Assembly (NCBI RefSeq): GCF_025273675.1 | Contig: NZ_CP045809.1 | Span: 4,712,001-4,776,000, forward strand | Origin: Gordonia pseudamarae | GTDB lineage: Bacteria > Actinomycetota > Actinomycetes > Mycobacteriales > Mycobacteriaceae | Direction: 5' to 3' | DNA length: 64,000 bases | Shown: piece by piece, positions 49,538 to 58,538 of the stretch | Layout: every line of letters begins with the position of its first letter | Numbering within the stretch: the first letter of the stretch is position 1 | Program-made: the position numbers and the translations under genes | Notes under the pieces: model-generated | Database searches by the model: none | What the model was told of the DNA's origin: nothing | What the model saw: only the letters and a program-made list of their open reading frames with translations

Positions 49538-50455
49538 TCACATACCGGCCCGACCAGTCGCCTCGATCCGGTCGTACACCTCCCACGCGCCGATCGTCGC
49601 GCGAATCGCGGCGATCAGGGTGAGCGGGCGGTCGAGCATCGGGTGGTGGCCGCTGTCGGGCAGTTCCACCATCGGCACCCGGTGGTCGAGCAGTTCGTTG
49701 ATGTCGGCGGCCATGTCGTCGGGGATAAGGCCGTGCTCGCAGCGCACGTAAGCGGTGCGCACCTTCATCTCCGGCAACCGGTCACGCAGTTTGAAACCGT
49801 GCTCGTTGGGGCTGAAGATCCCCCGGTCGAACTTCCACACCCAGGTGCCGTCGACCTCGCGCACCGATTGTTCGGCGATGTTGCGGCCCACGTACGGCAG
49901 CACCACGTCCTGGGCGGGTTGCGGCCGGAACCGGGCGACGATCTCCTCCAGCGTGGACTTGCGGGGGCCGTTCCGTTTCTGTTCCGACTGTGCGCGTTTT
50001 GCCATCGAACCGACCTCGGGCGGCACGTCGTTGAGCGGCGAGTCGACGATGATGATCCCGGCCAGCTCGTCACCGAAGTCGACGGCGATCTGGGAGGTCA
50101 CCCAGCCGCCCATGCTGTGCCCCACGACGAACGGTTTGCCCTCGATGCCACCGGCCCGCGCCGCCGCCATCGCCTCCTTCGCCCAGGTCTGTGTCCGGTA
50201 ACTGTCCCGTCGGCCGCTGTCGCCGTGACCGCTCATGTCGAGCGCGACGATGCGGTGGGTGCCCGCACCGAACGGGGCGACGTGATCCCACCACGCCGAG
50301 TTGGCGCCGCCACCGTGCACCAGCAGGATGCCGGGGCTGCCCACCGTGCCCCAGGCGCGGTAGTGGATGTCACAACCGTCGACCGTCGTCGAGCCGTGCT
50401 CGGGTGTGTGTGCGATCGCCCGGGTGAACCATGCGGGTTCGGCTGTGGATGACAA
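49538..50455 (-). CDS. Alpha/beta hydrolase
   Basis: 305 residues. Classic alpha/beta hydrolase: LLVHGGGANSAWWDHV (oxyanion loop, about 44-59), VALDMSGHGDSGR, nucleophile FVVGHSMGGWVT (about 108-119), and a C-terminal His in LPDSGHHPMLDRP. No signal peptide. Candidate roles include epoxide, ester or C-C bond hydrolysis; the substrate cannot be read. It stands alone between the Fic remnant and the HtaA gene, both on the same strand. Confidence 0.85.
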   Translation of the reverse strand: MSSTAEPAWFTRAIAHTPEHGSTTVDGCDIHYRAWGTVGSPGILLVHGGGANSAWWDHVAPFGAGTHRIVALDMSGHGDSGRRDSYRTQTWAKEAMAAARAGGIEGKPFVVGHSMGGWVTSQIAVDFGDELAGIIIVDSPLNDVPPEVGSMAKRAQSEQKRNGPRKSTLEEIVARFRPQPAQDVVLPYVGRNIAEQSVREVDGTWVWKFDRGIFSPNEHGFKLRDRLPEMKVRTAYVRCEHGLIPDDMAADINELLDHRVPMVELPDSGHHPMLDRPLTLIAAIRATIGAWEVYDRIEATGRAGM

Positions 50456-50536
50456 CGCGGGCTCCTTTCGGCTGTGCGATTCACCTAATCACACCACCTG
50501 CCCATGCGCCCTGTTCGGTCGCCGGAGAACGCGTCG

Positions 50537-51634
50537 TCAGCGCAGATTCAGATCGAGCGGCGAGGCCGGGCCCGTGCTCAGGACCGCCAGCGCCTCGGGC
50601 CGGATTCCGGGCCGGAAGGTGACCTTGGCACCACGCACCGACCTGCCGTCACCGATTCCGGCGAGATCGACGTCGGCGATGGTGACGCGGCGCAGGGCGT
50701 CCGTGCCGTTCATGTTGGTGGTCGAGGTGCGCATGCTGAGCACGCCCTTACCGTTGCGCACGGTGATGATCGGATCGGCGAGAGCGATCTCGAACAGGTG
50801 GAATCGGGTGAACGCGACGATCGTGCCCGTGAAACGCAATGTCCCGGTGCCGTTGTGGACGGCCCCGCCGGTGCGGGTGAACGTCAGCCGGTCCTGGTCG
50901 TCGAGACCCGCGCCGTCGGCGCCGTACACGGTGCCCTGCGCACGCTCGGTGACGGTGGCATAGAAGTTGGGCGAGTAGGCCCAGACCAGGTCGGCGGGTG
51001 CGGGCTTCGGCGTGTTCGGTCCGGGCTGCGTCGAATAGTTGACCGGCACCGACAGTTCCTGTGCGGCGTTGGTGGCCCCGGCCGCGCCGTAGGTGTAGAT
51101 GCCCCACCGGGCCCCCGCCGGGATCTCCTTGGGCGTGGTCGCCTTCAGTTCGGCGGTGAACGATCCGTCGGCGGCCAGCGGCACCCACTGCTGGCGGATG
51201 GTGCGCCGCATGTCGAACGGCGTCGAGGGCACCCTGGCGAGCGCCTCGCGGGACATCGCCCACTGCACGCCGAGCCTGCTGGTCGCGCGCGCCGACTCGG
51301 GAGCGTCCTGCGACGGCTTCCACGTGGGTGCGAACGCGCCGAACGCGATGAAGGTGCCGTGCGGGACGCCCGGCGGAACCGGCAGCGGAAAGCCGTCTGT
51401 GTTGGACTTCGGGTCGAAGCCGCGGCCCTTCACCACCAGGGTGTCACCGGGATGCACGCGGGTGGTGCCCACCGGAGTGACACCGTCGGCGAGGTATACG
51501 TCGATGTGCGGCCGGAAAACGGGTGCGGCGTGGGCCGATCCGGTCAGCCCCGCGCCGGACACGACAAGGGCCACCGCCAGCCCGGCCACCACCATCAACA
51601 TGCCGACCCTGTTGCAGAACCTCGTCGTCACCAT
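50537..51634 (-). CDS. Secreted HtaA-domain protein
   Basis: 365 residues. Signal peptide about 1-37 (RVGMLMVVAGLAVALVV core, cleavage after AHA). The mature part begins PVFRPHIDVYLADGVTPV. The C-terminal 170 residues look like an HtaA domain: LVWAYSPNFYATV, GTLRFTGTIVAF, FEIALADPIITV and GKGVLSM. HtaA domains bind haem in corynebacterial haem uptake; whether this one does is uncertain, since no haem transporter genes are near. No C-terminal membrane anchor is seen. Confidence 0.7.
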   Translation of the reverse strand: MVTTRFCNRVGMLMVVAGLAVALVVSGAGLTGSAHAAPVFRPHIDVYLADGVTPVGTTRVHPGDTLVVKGRGFDPKSNTDGFPLPVPPGVPHGTFIAFGAFAPTWKPSQDAPESARATSRLGVQWAMSREALARVPSTPFDMRRTIRQQWVPLAADGSFTAELKATTPKEIPAGARWGIYTYGAAGATNAAQELSVPVNYSTQPGPNTPKPAPADLVWAYSPNFYATVTERAQGTVYGADGAGLDDQDRLTFTRTGGAVHNGTGTLRFTGTIVAFTRFHLFEIALADPIITVRNGKGVLSMRTSTTNMNGTDALRRVTIADVDLAGIGDGRSVRGAKVTFRPGIRPEALAVLSTGPASPLDLNLR

Positions 51635-51692
51635 GAGTGCACCCTAATACCCGGGAGCTCGCGGTGACCACCGTCCTTGGTCACTACCGGAG

Positions 51693-51737
51693 ATCCCCGG
51701 CCGCAACATCCCCGGCTGCAACATCCCCGGCCGCGAC
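51693..51737. repeat. 15-bp tandem repeat, three copies
   Basis: atccccggccgcaac at 51693, 51708 and 51723 with one or two changes between copies. It lies in the 132-base gap between the HtaA gene and the exchanger gene and may alter promoter spacing by slippage. Confidence 0.85.
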
Positions 51738-51766
51738 ATAGGGTCTATAGGCATGGGACCGGACGC

Positions 51767-52705
51767 ATGAACCAGTACGTTCTCGTCGCCGCGGGACTGC
51801 TGGCGCTGGTCGCCGGCGCCGAAGCCCTCGTCCAGGGTGGTGCGACCATCGCCACCCGGCTCGGCGTGTCCCCACTGCTGGTGGGGCTGACGGTCGTGTC
51901 GATCGGTACCAGCCTCCCCGAGCTGGCCGTCGGTATCGACGCCGCCCTCAACGATGCGGGCACGATGGCGATCGGCAATATCGCCGGCACCAACATCGTG
52001 AACATCCTGCTCATCCTCGGTATGTCGGCCGCGATGGTCCCGCTGGTGCTGCATCGGCGAACCCTGCGCGTCGACCTGCCGTGCATGGTGGTCAGCGCCA
52101 TCGCGTTGCTCATCCTGTGCGCCGGCGGCACCCTGTCCCGCTTCGATGGCGCGGTGCTGCTCATACTGGCCGTGACGTACACGGGTTTGGTGATTCGCGC
52201 CGACCTGACGTCGAAATCGTCACCGCCCGAAGCGGAGGAGGCTCCACCCGGACCGTGGCCGACCGCGCTGCTCCAACTGGGCGGCGGCATCGCGGTCGTC
52301 GTGCTCGGCGCCGACTGGCTCGTCGACGGCGCGGTACAGGTGGCCACCGACCTCAACGTCAGCGAGGCCGTCATCGGCCTGACCGTCCTGGCGATCGGCA
52401 CATCGGCGCCCGAACTGGTCACCACGCTGGTGTCGACGGCACGCGGCAACCGCGACCTGGCCATCGGCAACCTCATCGGGTCGAGCGTCTACAACATCAC
52501 ACTGATTCTCGGCGCCACCGCGATGGTCGCGCCGATACCCGTCGACGACGACCTGCTACGTATCGACATCCCGCTGATGACGGCGGTGGCGCTGCTGTGC
52601 ATCCCGGTGTTCATCTCGGGACGGCGGATCTCCCGGCTCGAAGGCGCCGCCTTCGTCGCCGCCTACGCCGTGTATCTGACGCTGCTGTTGGTGTTCCGGA
52701 CCTGA
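51767..52705 (+). CDS. Sodium/calcium exchanger family protein (YrbG-like)
   Basis: 312 residues from ATG 51767. Two inverted halves, each with the CaCA alpha repeat: GLTVVSIGTSLPELAVGID (about 43-61) and GLTVLAIGTSAPELVTTLV (about 204-222), each followed by GNxxGxxxxN (GNIAGTNIVNILLILG; GNLIGSSVYNITLILG). About ten helices, with an acidic/Pro-rich cytoplasmic linker (SSPPEAEEAPPGP). Exchanges Ca2+ for Na+ or H+ at the inner membrane. Convergent with the LigD-type gene, 12 bases apart. Confidence 0.92.
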   Translation: MNQYVLVAAGLLALVAGAEALVQGGATIATRLGVSPLLVGLTVVSIGTSLPELAVGIDAALNDAGTMAIGNIAGTNIVNILLILGMSAAMVPLVLHRRTLRVDLPCMVVSAIALLILCAGGTLSRFDGAVLLILAVTYTGLVIRADLTSKSSPPEAEEAPPGPWPTALLQLGGGIAVVVLGADWLVDGAVQVATDLNVSEAVIGLTVLAIGTSAPELVTTLVSTARGNRDLAIGNLIGSSVYNITLILGATAMVAPIPVDDDLLRIDIPLMTAVALLCIPVFISGRRISRLEGAAFVAAYAVYLTLLLVFRT

Positions 52706-52717
52706 CCGCCCGCCACG

Positions 52718-53782
52718 CTAGCCGTCGACCCGGTTACCGTGCTCATCCCAGTGCGACGCAACCTTCTTGCTCGGCTGGACCCGCGGTGGCTCACCCGGCA
52801 TCTTCGGGTAGCTGGGCGGATACGGCATATCCCCCAACCCGTTCTCCTCGTCGCGGGACACCAACTCGAGCAACGGTTCGATACCGGCACGATGATCGTT
52901 GATGTCGGCCCACGGATCCGGGCGCCGGGCCAGCAGGTCGGGAACGGTGGCCATGGTGAACCCGGCGGGGTCGACGTCGGCGAGTTCGTCCCAGGTGACC
53001 GGTGTGGACACCCGGCCGTCGGGGCTGCGCCGCACCGAGTACGCGGCACACATCGAACGATCACGGGCGTTCTGGTTGAAGTCTATGAAGATGCGTTGTC
53101 CGCGTTCCTCTTTCCACCACGAGGTGGTGACCGCGTCGCGGTCGCGGCGTTCGAGTTCGCGGGCCAGCGCGATCACCGCACGACGCCCGGCGATGAAGTC
53201 CCAGCGCGGTTCGATGGGTACGAACACATGAATGCCCCGGCTGCCCGAGGTCTTCACGAATCCGGTGAGCCCCAGTTCCGTCAGTAGCGGCCGCACGAGG
53301 TCTATCGCGACCCGGCGCACATCGTCGAAATCGGTACCCGGCGAGGGATCCAGATCGATGCGCAGTTGATCGGGATGATCGTTGTCGGGGTGCAGCGTGG
53401 GCCAGGTGTGAAAGATGACCGTGCCGTAGTTGGCCGCCCACACGATGTCGGCGGGAACGGTGGGCCGCAGCGCATCGCCCGTACGGCCCGACGGGAACGT
53501 GATCGGGGTGGACAGAACGTGATCGGGACGTGTGCGCGCGATGTGCTTCTGGTAGATCTGATCGCCGTCCACGCCGTCGGGATAGCGTTCGATGAACGTC
53601 GGCCGGTCCCGCACCGCCGCCATCAGCGGCCCGGCCAGCGCGATGGTGCGATAGTAGCCGACGAGATCCCTTTTGCGGCCGCCGTTCTCGCCGAGCTCGG
53701 GAAAGTAGATCTTGTCCGGGTTGGACAGCCGGACGGCAATGTCGTCCACGTCGAGTTCCTCGGCGGGCGAACGTGATGCCAC
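52718..53782 (-). CDS. LigD-type DNA polymerase/primase domain protein
   Basis: 354 residues. Stand-alone polymerase domain of LigD (archaeo-eukaryotic primase fold). YQKHIARTRPDHV, then NYGTVIFHTWPTL, catalytic Asp pair in RIDLDPSPGTDFDD (about 143-156), FVKTSGSRGIHVFVPI, and IFIDFNQNARDRSMCAAYSVR. Fills gaps in non-homologous end joining or excision repair. Corresponds to M. tuberculosis Rv3730c. It starts 2 bases after the ligC stop, so the ligase and polymerase are co-expressed. Confidence 0.92.
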   Translation of the reverse strand: MASRSPAEELDVDDIAVRLSNPDKIYFPELGENGGRKRDLVGYYRTIALAGPLMAAVRDRPTFIERYPDGVDGDQIYQKHIARTRPDHVLSTPITFPSGRTGDALRPTVPADIVWAANYGTVIFHTWPTLHPDNDHPDQLRIDLDPSPGTDFDDVRRVAIDLVRPLLTELGLTGFVKTSGSRGIHVFVPIEPRWDFIAGRRAVIALARELERRDRDAVTTSWWKEERGQRIFIDFNQNARDRSMCAAYSVRRSPDGRVSTPVTWDELADVDPAGFTMATVPDLLARRPDPWADINDHRAGIEPLLELVSRDEENGLGDMPYPPSYPKMPGEPPRVQPSKKVASHWDEHGNRVDG

Positions 53783-53784
53783 GG

Positions 53785-54858
53785 TCAGCTCCCTTCCAGC
53801 ACATCGTGCAGGTCATAGGTGAGCGGCACCTCCAGTTGGCCGTAGCCGCAACTGTCGGGCGCGCGGTCCGGGCGCCACCGCAGGAAGGTGACGGTGTGCC
53901 GGAACCGGTGGTTCTCCATCTGGTCGTAGGCGAATTCGGCCACCAGTTCGGGCCGCACCGGAATCCACGCGCCGTCCTTGCCCGAACGCCAGCGCGTCTG
54001 CTCCCCCATCGCCGGGTTGTCCGGATCCAGGCGCATCGGTTCCAGGAGTTGTTGCAGTTCACGACGTTTTGCGTCGGAAAAGGCGCTGGACCCGCCCACC
54101 ATGTGCAGATCGCCGTCGTCGGTGTGCAGACCGAGCAGCATCGAACCGAGTCCCGTTCCGCTCTTGTGGACCCGGTAGCCGATGATCACGCAGTCGGCGG
54201 TGCGCTTGTGTTTGATCTTGATCATCTCGCGCTTGTTCTGCACATACGGGCCCGCCAGCCGTTTGCCCACCACCCCGTCGAGACCGGCACCCTCGAACGC
54301 CGAGAACCATTCCCGGGCCAGCTCCGGGTCGGTGGTCACCCGACTCACATGAAATCGTCGATCGCGGCCCCGGTCATCGCCATCGGGTTCCACGGCGTCG
54401 AGCAGTACCCGACGGCGCACCTCGAACGGCTTGTCGAGCACGCTCGCCTCCCCGAGAGCGAGGGCGTCGAAGCCGATGAACATCGCCGGGGTCTGCTCCG
54501 ACAGCTTGGTGATCCGGGATCCGGCGGGGTGGATGCGCTGGGACAGCGAATCCCAGTCCAGCCGATGAGTGTCGCCGATGAGTGCGGGCACCCCCAGTTC
54601 GCCGTCGAGCACCACCTTGTCGGGGAGTTCGCTCCTGGCCGCGGCCACGATCTCGGGAAAGTACCGGGCCAGGTCCTTGCCGCCGCGCGAACCGATCGCC
54701 ACGTCGTCACCGTCGCGGAACAGCAACGCCCGGAAACCGTCCCACTTCGGCTCGAACGACCAGGTCGGTTCACCGTCCGGCTGGTCGGGGATCGCGGTAA
54801 CCGCCTTGGCGAGCATCGGCGCGACGGGCGGCAGAACCGGAAGCTGCATACGCACCAT
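53785..54858 (-). CDS. ligC: ATP-dependent DNA ligase LigC
   Basis: 357 residues from ATG 54858 (MVRMQLPVLPP); ATG 54849 is equally possible. Nucleotidyltransferase motif I EPKWDGFRALL with Lys38, motif III-type VLDGELGVPA, motif IV-type LDGVVGKRLAGPY, motif V MIKIKHKRTADCVI. OB-fold at the C-terminus. A nick-sealing ligase for excision repair, Rv3731-like. First gene of a two-gene operon with the LigD-type polymerase; divergent from gluQ across a large palindrome. Confidence 0.92.
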   Translation of the reverse strand: MVRMQLPVLPPVAPMLAKAVTAIPDQPDGEPTWSFEPKWDGFRALLFRDGDDVAIGSRGGKDLARYFPEIVAAARSELPDKVVLDGELGVPALIGDTHRLDWDSLSQRIHPAGSRITKLSEQTPAMFIGFDALALGEASVLDKPFEVRRRVLLDAVEPDGDDRGRDRRFHVSRVTTDPELAREWFSAFEGAGLDGVVGKRLAGPYVQNKREMIKIKHKRTADCVIIGYRVHKSGTGLGSMLLGLHTDDGDLHMVGGSSAFSDAKRRELQQLLEPMRLDPDNPAMGEQTRWRSGKDGAWIPVRPELVAEFAYDQMENHRFRHTVTFLRWRPDRAPDSCGYGQLEVPLTYDLHDVLEGS

Positions 54859-54875
54859 CGTGCCACGCAAGATCG

Positions 54876-54927
54876 TCCGATATAGGGGTTCGCTCGGCCA
54901 TATGCCCGAGCCAGGGACTATATCGGA
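54876..54927. promoter_or_regulatory. Long palindrome in the ligC/gluQ divergent promoter
   Basis: tccgatatag (54876-54885) pairs with ctatatcgga (54918-54927), with gctcgg/ccgagc nested inside around ccatatg. Each arm includes a TATA-type sequence, so the two promoters may be mirror images or share a repressor. Confidence 0.5.
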
Positions 54928-54961
54928 AGAAAGTTGCGCGGAGCCGGTAGCCTCGGACCCG

Positions 54962-55870
54962 ATGACCACCGCAGCCGGCCGTTTCGCCCCGTCCCCGTCG
55001 GGGGCCCTGCACGTGGGGAATCTGCGGACCGCACTGCTGGCGTGGCTGTTCGCCCGTACCACCGGGCGGGCGTTCCGGATCCGGATGGAAGACCTGGATC
55101 GCACCGCGCTCGGCGCCGACGCACAGCAACTCGCCGACCTCGCGACGCTGGGCATCGAGTGGGACGAGCCGGTGATCCACCAGACCGACCGGCTGGACGT
55201 GTACCGTTCGGTGATCGCCGAACTCACCGCCGCCGGCGAGACGTTCGAGTGCTTCTGCACGCGCCGCGAGATCCTGGAGGCGCCGTCGGCCCCGCACTCC
55301 CCCGACGGCGCGTACCCCGGTACCTGCCGCACCCTGACCGCCGCCCGCCGCGCCGAGAAGATCGCCGCAGGACGGCCACCGGCCATCCGGTTACGCACGG
55401 CCGTAGACGAATTCACCGTCATTGACACACAACTCGGCGAATACACCGGCATGGTCGACGATTTCGTGATCTGCCGGGGTGACGGAACCCCCGCGTACAA
55501 CCTCGCGGTGGTGGTCGACGACGCCGCGCAGGGGGTCGATCAGGTTGTCCGGGGCGATGATCTGCTCTCGTCCGCACCCCGGCAGGCGTATCTGGCGACG
55601 CGCCTGGGGTACCACCGGCCCGGCTACTCACATGTGCCGATGGTGCTGGGCGACAAGGGTGTCCGGCTCAGCAAACGCGACGGCGCGGTCACCCTCGGCG
55701 ATCTTGCCGCCGCGGGCGTGTCCACACCGATCGTGCTGTCCCGGATCGCCGAATCCCTCGATCTCGCCGAACATGGCGAGATCGTCGACGCCGCCACGCT
55801 CGCAACGCGGTTCGACCCGGCGGCGCTCCCCCGCGATCCGTGGATCGTGACCCCCGACATCTGGGGCTGA
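54962..55870 (+). CDS. gluQ: Glutamyl-Q tRNA(Asp) synthetase
   Basis: 302 residues from ATG 54962. Short paralogue of glutamyl-tRNA synthetase that attaches glutamate to queuosine in tRNA-Asp. Catalytic core only, no anticodon domain. RFAPSPSGALHVGNLRTAL (about 7-25) contains the HIGH-type motif as HVGN; the ligand cysteines are in FECFCTRRE and the later GTCRTL; the KMSKS-type motif is VRLSKRDGAV. Together with tgt 2.7 kb away it points to queuosine in this organism. Confidence 0.92.
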   Translation: MTTAAGRFAPSPSGALHVGNLRTALLAWLFARTTGRAFRIRMEDLDRTALGADAQQLADLATLGIEWDEPVIHQTDRLDVYRSVIAELTAAGETFECFCTRREILEAPSAPHSPDGAYPGTCRTLTAARRAEKIAAGRPPAIRLRTAVDEFTVIDTQLGEYTGMVDDFVICRGDGTPAYNLAVVVDDAAQGVDQVVRGDDLLSSAPRQAYLATRLGYHRPGYSHVPMVLGDKGVRLSKRDGAVTLGDLAAAGVSTPIVLSRIAESLDLAEHGEIVDAATLATRFDPAALPRDPWIVTPDIWG

Positions 55871-55907
55871 CCGTTCCGGCCGGGACCTCGCCCCCGGCGG
55901 GGCCTCA

Positions 55908-56915
55908 TCAGTCGGTGGTGGCCAGGAGCCGCTGCAGGACGTCGTTGAGGGTGAGCATGCCGATGCTGACGCCGCCGTCGGTGACGGTGGCGACGTGGCT
56001 ACGGGTCTCGCGCATCTTCTGCAACACTTCGTACACCGGTGAAGTGGCATCCAGGGCCAGCACAGGCCGCATGAGATCGGCGGCACGGACCCCGTCATCG
56101 GCGGCGGCAACCGCGTCACGCACATGCACCACGCCGTCCACCAGCCCGTTGGCACGCACCAGTATCCGGCGGAATCCGGTCTGCCGGCTCATGTCCCGGA
56201 TCTCCGCGGCGGTGGCATCGGGCCGGACACCGGTCAGCGTCGCCCCCGGCGGCAGCACGTCGCGGACGGTCAGCTTCGACAGCTCCAGCGCACTGGCCAG
56301 GCGGGTGTGATAGGCCTCGTCGAGCGTGCCGACGTCGGCCGAGTGTTCCACCAGGTGCGCGAGGGCCTCCGAATCCTGCCCGGAGGCAACCTGATCGACG
56401 GCCTGCACCCCCAGCTTGTGCAGGAACCAGTTGGCCAGCCGGTTGAGCAACTCCAGCAGAGGCCGGGTCAGCCACATGAACGCCCGCATCGGCAGCGCCA
56501 GCATCGTCGCCGACTTCTCGGGGTGGGCGATGGACCACGACTTGGGTGCCATCTCACCCACCACCAGATGCAGGAATGTCACGATCAGCAACGCGAGGAT
56601 GAAGCCGAGCACGTCGGCCAGCCAGTGCGGCGCCCCCCAGGTGTCGAGCACGGGCGTGATCCAGTGGTGCACGGCGGGTTTGGTGATCGCACCGAGCGCG
56701 AGCGTGCACACCGTGATGCCCAGCTGCGAACCGGCCAGCAGTACGGGCAGTTCGGAGGCGCTGCGCAGTGCGGCGGCGGCCGAACGGCTGCCGGCCGCGG
56801 CGTCCTCCAACCGGTGCCTGCGGGCCGCGATCAACGAGAACTCCACAGCCACGAAGAAGGCGCTGAGCGCGATCAGGAAGGCCGTCACGAGCAGAACGAT
56901 CCACGGATTACTCAT
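55908..56915 (-). CDS. CNNM/CorC-family membrane protein with CBS domains (second of pair)
   Basis: 335 residues from ATG 56915, which overlaps the stop of the upstream paralogue by 8 bases. CNNM transmembrane domain (about 1-190): LIALSAFFVAVEFSLIAARRHRLE, LLAGSQLGITVCTLALGA, VVGEMAPKSWSIAHPE. Then a CBS pair (about 215-330): VRDVLPPGATLTGVRPDAT and MLTLNDVLQRLL. The corC/HlyC domain present in the partner is missing. Family members export or sense Mg2+ or other cations. Confidence 0.87.
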   Translation of the reverse strand: MSNPWIVLLVTAFLIALSAFFVAVEFSLIAARRHRLEDAAAGSRSAAAALRSASELPVLLAGSQLGITVCTLALGAITKPAVHHWITPVLDTWGAPHWLADVLGFILALLIVTFLHLVVGEMAPKSWSIAHPEKSATMLALPMRAFMWLTRPLLELLNRLANWFLHKLGVQAVDQVASGQDSEALAHLVEHSADVGTLDEAYHTRLASALELSKLTVRDVLPPGATLTGVRPDATAAEIRDMSRQTGFRRILVRANGLVDGVVHVRDAVAAADDGVRAADLMRPVLALDATSPVYEVLQKMRETRSHVATVTDGGVSIGMLTLNDVLQRLLATTD

Positions 56916-58284
56916 CGCCGGCCTCCTTGCCGGTGCCGCCGACAAATGTCACGAACACCAATGACGGCACCCGTTTCTCGATCTCGCGTACCGTGGCGCG
57001 CACTTCGTGGTGGCCGCCGCCCTCCCCGATCAGGTCCGCGGGGTCGGGGTCGAGCGGAATGGTCACCGTGTCGCCCACGTCGGGCAGACCTTCGAAGATG
57101 GTGATGACAAGCCCGGCGATTGTTTCGTAATCCCCTTCGGGCAGTTCGTATCCGATGATCCGGGACACTTCGTCCAGGTGCGCGTCGCCCTGTACCAGCC
57201 AGCCGCCGTCGGTCTGCTCGACGTCCTTGGGTGTCACCGGGTCGTGTTCGTCGTCGATCTCGCCGACGATCTCCTCGGCGATGTCCTCGATGGTGATGAT
57301 GCCGGCGAAGCCGCCGTATTCGTCGATGACGATCGCCAGTTCGCCGTCCGCGGCCTCGATCTGGTCGAGGACCTCGGGCAACGGCAGGGAATCGGGGACG
57401 GCGATGGCGGGGCGGCACAGTGCGCCGGCGGTGACCGTCGGGTCGGCGCCGGCGTGCGACCAGTTGAGCAGGACCTGCAGGTCGATGATGCCGCGGACCT
57501 CGTGCGCGCCGTCGACCACCGGGTATCGGGTGTGTCCCGAACTCATCAGCTCCAGCACGTCGCGGGCCAGGTCGTCGACGGAGACGGTGTCGACGTTGCC
57601 GCGTGGGATCATCGCGTGTTCGGCACTGCGCGTGGGAAAGTCGAGGACCCGGTCGAGCAGCGTCGACAGTTGCGCGGGCAGTTCGCCGGTCTCCCGCGAC
57701 TCGGCGACGATGTGTTCGAGGTCGCGCGGGGTGGCCGAGTGTTCGACGTCGTGGACGGGCTCGATGTGCAGTATCCGCAGCAGCAGTTCGGCGGCCTTGT
57801 CGAAGACGGTGATGATGGGGCCGAACACGGCCAGGTAGATGGTGGTGGACCGGGCCAGCCAGCGTGCGACCGGTTCGGGTTTGGCGATGGCGAGGTTCTT
57901 CGGGAGAAGCTCACCGAACACCATCTGCACCACGGTGGAAAATCCGACGGCCAGGACGGTGCCGATCGCGACTCCCACCGACACCGGGATGCCGATGTCG
58001 CTGAAGAGGTCGCCCACCCCGTTGCCGATGAGTGGTTCGGCGACGTAGCCGACGAGAAGTCCGGTGATGGTGATGCCCAGTTGCGCACCGGAGAGCATGA
58101 ACGAGGTGCGGCGCGTCACCGACAGGGTGCGTTTGGCGGCAGCGTCGCCGGCCGCTGCGCGCGCGGCGAGCCGGGACCTGTCGACGGCCATGAAGGCGAA
58201 TTCCTGCGCCACGAAGTAGCCGGTGAGCGCGGTGATGGCCAGGACGACGAGAACGCCCAGCAAGATTCCCAGGACGGTCAGCAC
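56908..58284 (-). CDS. CNNM/CorC-family membrane protein with CBS and CorC domains (first of pair)
   Basis: 458 residues. Full three-part layout: CNNM domain (about 1-200) with TGYFVAQEFAFMAVDRSRL, FMLSGAQLGITITGLLVGY and VFGELLPKNLAIAKPEP; CBS pair (about 215-340) with AEHAMIPRGNVDTVSVD and ELAIVIDEYGGFAGIITIEDI; CorC domain (about 355-445) with LVQGDAHLDEV and YETIAGLVITIFEGLPDVGD. Likely a Mg2+ efflux or homeostasis protein. Upstream, 58285-58538 holds no recognised gene or riboswitch. Confidence 0.9.
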   Translation of the reverse strand: MLTVLGILLGVLVVLAITALTGYFVAQEFAFMAVDRSRLAARAAAGDAAAKRTLSVTRRTSFMLSGAQLGITITGLLVGYVAEPLIGNGVGDLFSDIGIPVSVGVAIGTVLAVGFSTVVQMVFGELLPKNLAIAKPEPVARWLARSTTIYLAVFGPIITVFDKAAELLLRILHIEPVHDVEHSATPRDLEHIVAESRETGELPAQLSTLLDRVLDFPTRSAEHAMIPRGNVDTVSVDDLARDVLELMSSGHTRYPVVDGAHEVRGIIDLQVLLNWSHAGADPTVTAGALCRPAIAVPDSLPLPEVLDQIEAADGELAIVIDEYGGFAGIITIEDIAEEIVGEIDDEHDPVTPKDVEQTDGGWLVQGDAHLDEVSRIIGYELPEGDYETIAGLVITIFEGLPDVGDTVTIPLDPDPADLIGEGGGHHEVRATVREIEKRVPSLVFVTFVGGTGKEAGDE

Positions 58285-58538
58285 GGGCAGTCCTCACCGT
58301 GCACTGCCAGGGCTCGTATGTCAGCGGGGATCGGTTCGGGTCGTCGGCGGCGTTTTCGGCGCTTGACGCGTCTCATTTCTCTCTCACTGTTTCGGGCGCC
58401 GATCAGGTGACGGGGCGGCCCAGGTATTCGGTAATTGTTCGCTCCAGGGTGCCGAAACTCGGGCATCGGTGCAAGTCGCCGCGACGCCGGTCACCGTTGG
58501 TTCACCGGCCGGGCGACAGCGCCGGAGATGGCGGCCGG

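Noticed and set aside
54859..55500. Long N-terminal extension of LigC
   Set aside because: It is antisense to gluQ and runs through the divergent promoter palindrome.
58285..58538. Mg2+ or Mn2+ riboswitch ahead of the CNNM genes
   Set aside because: The position would suit one, but I could not find the conserved core of either class by eye.
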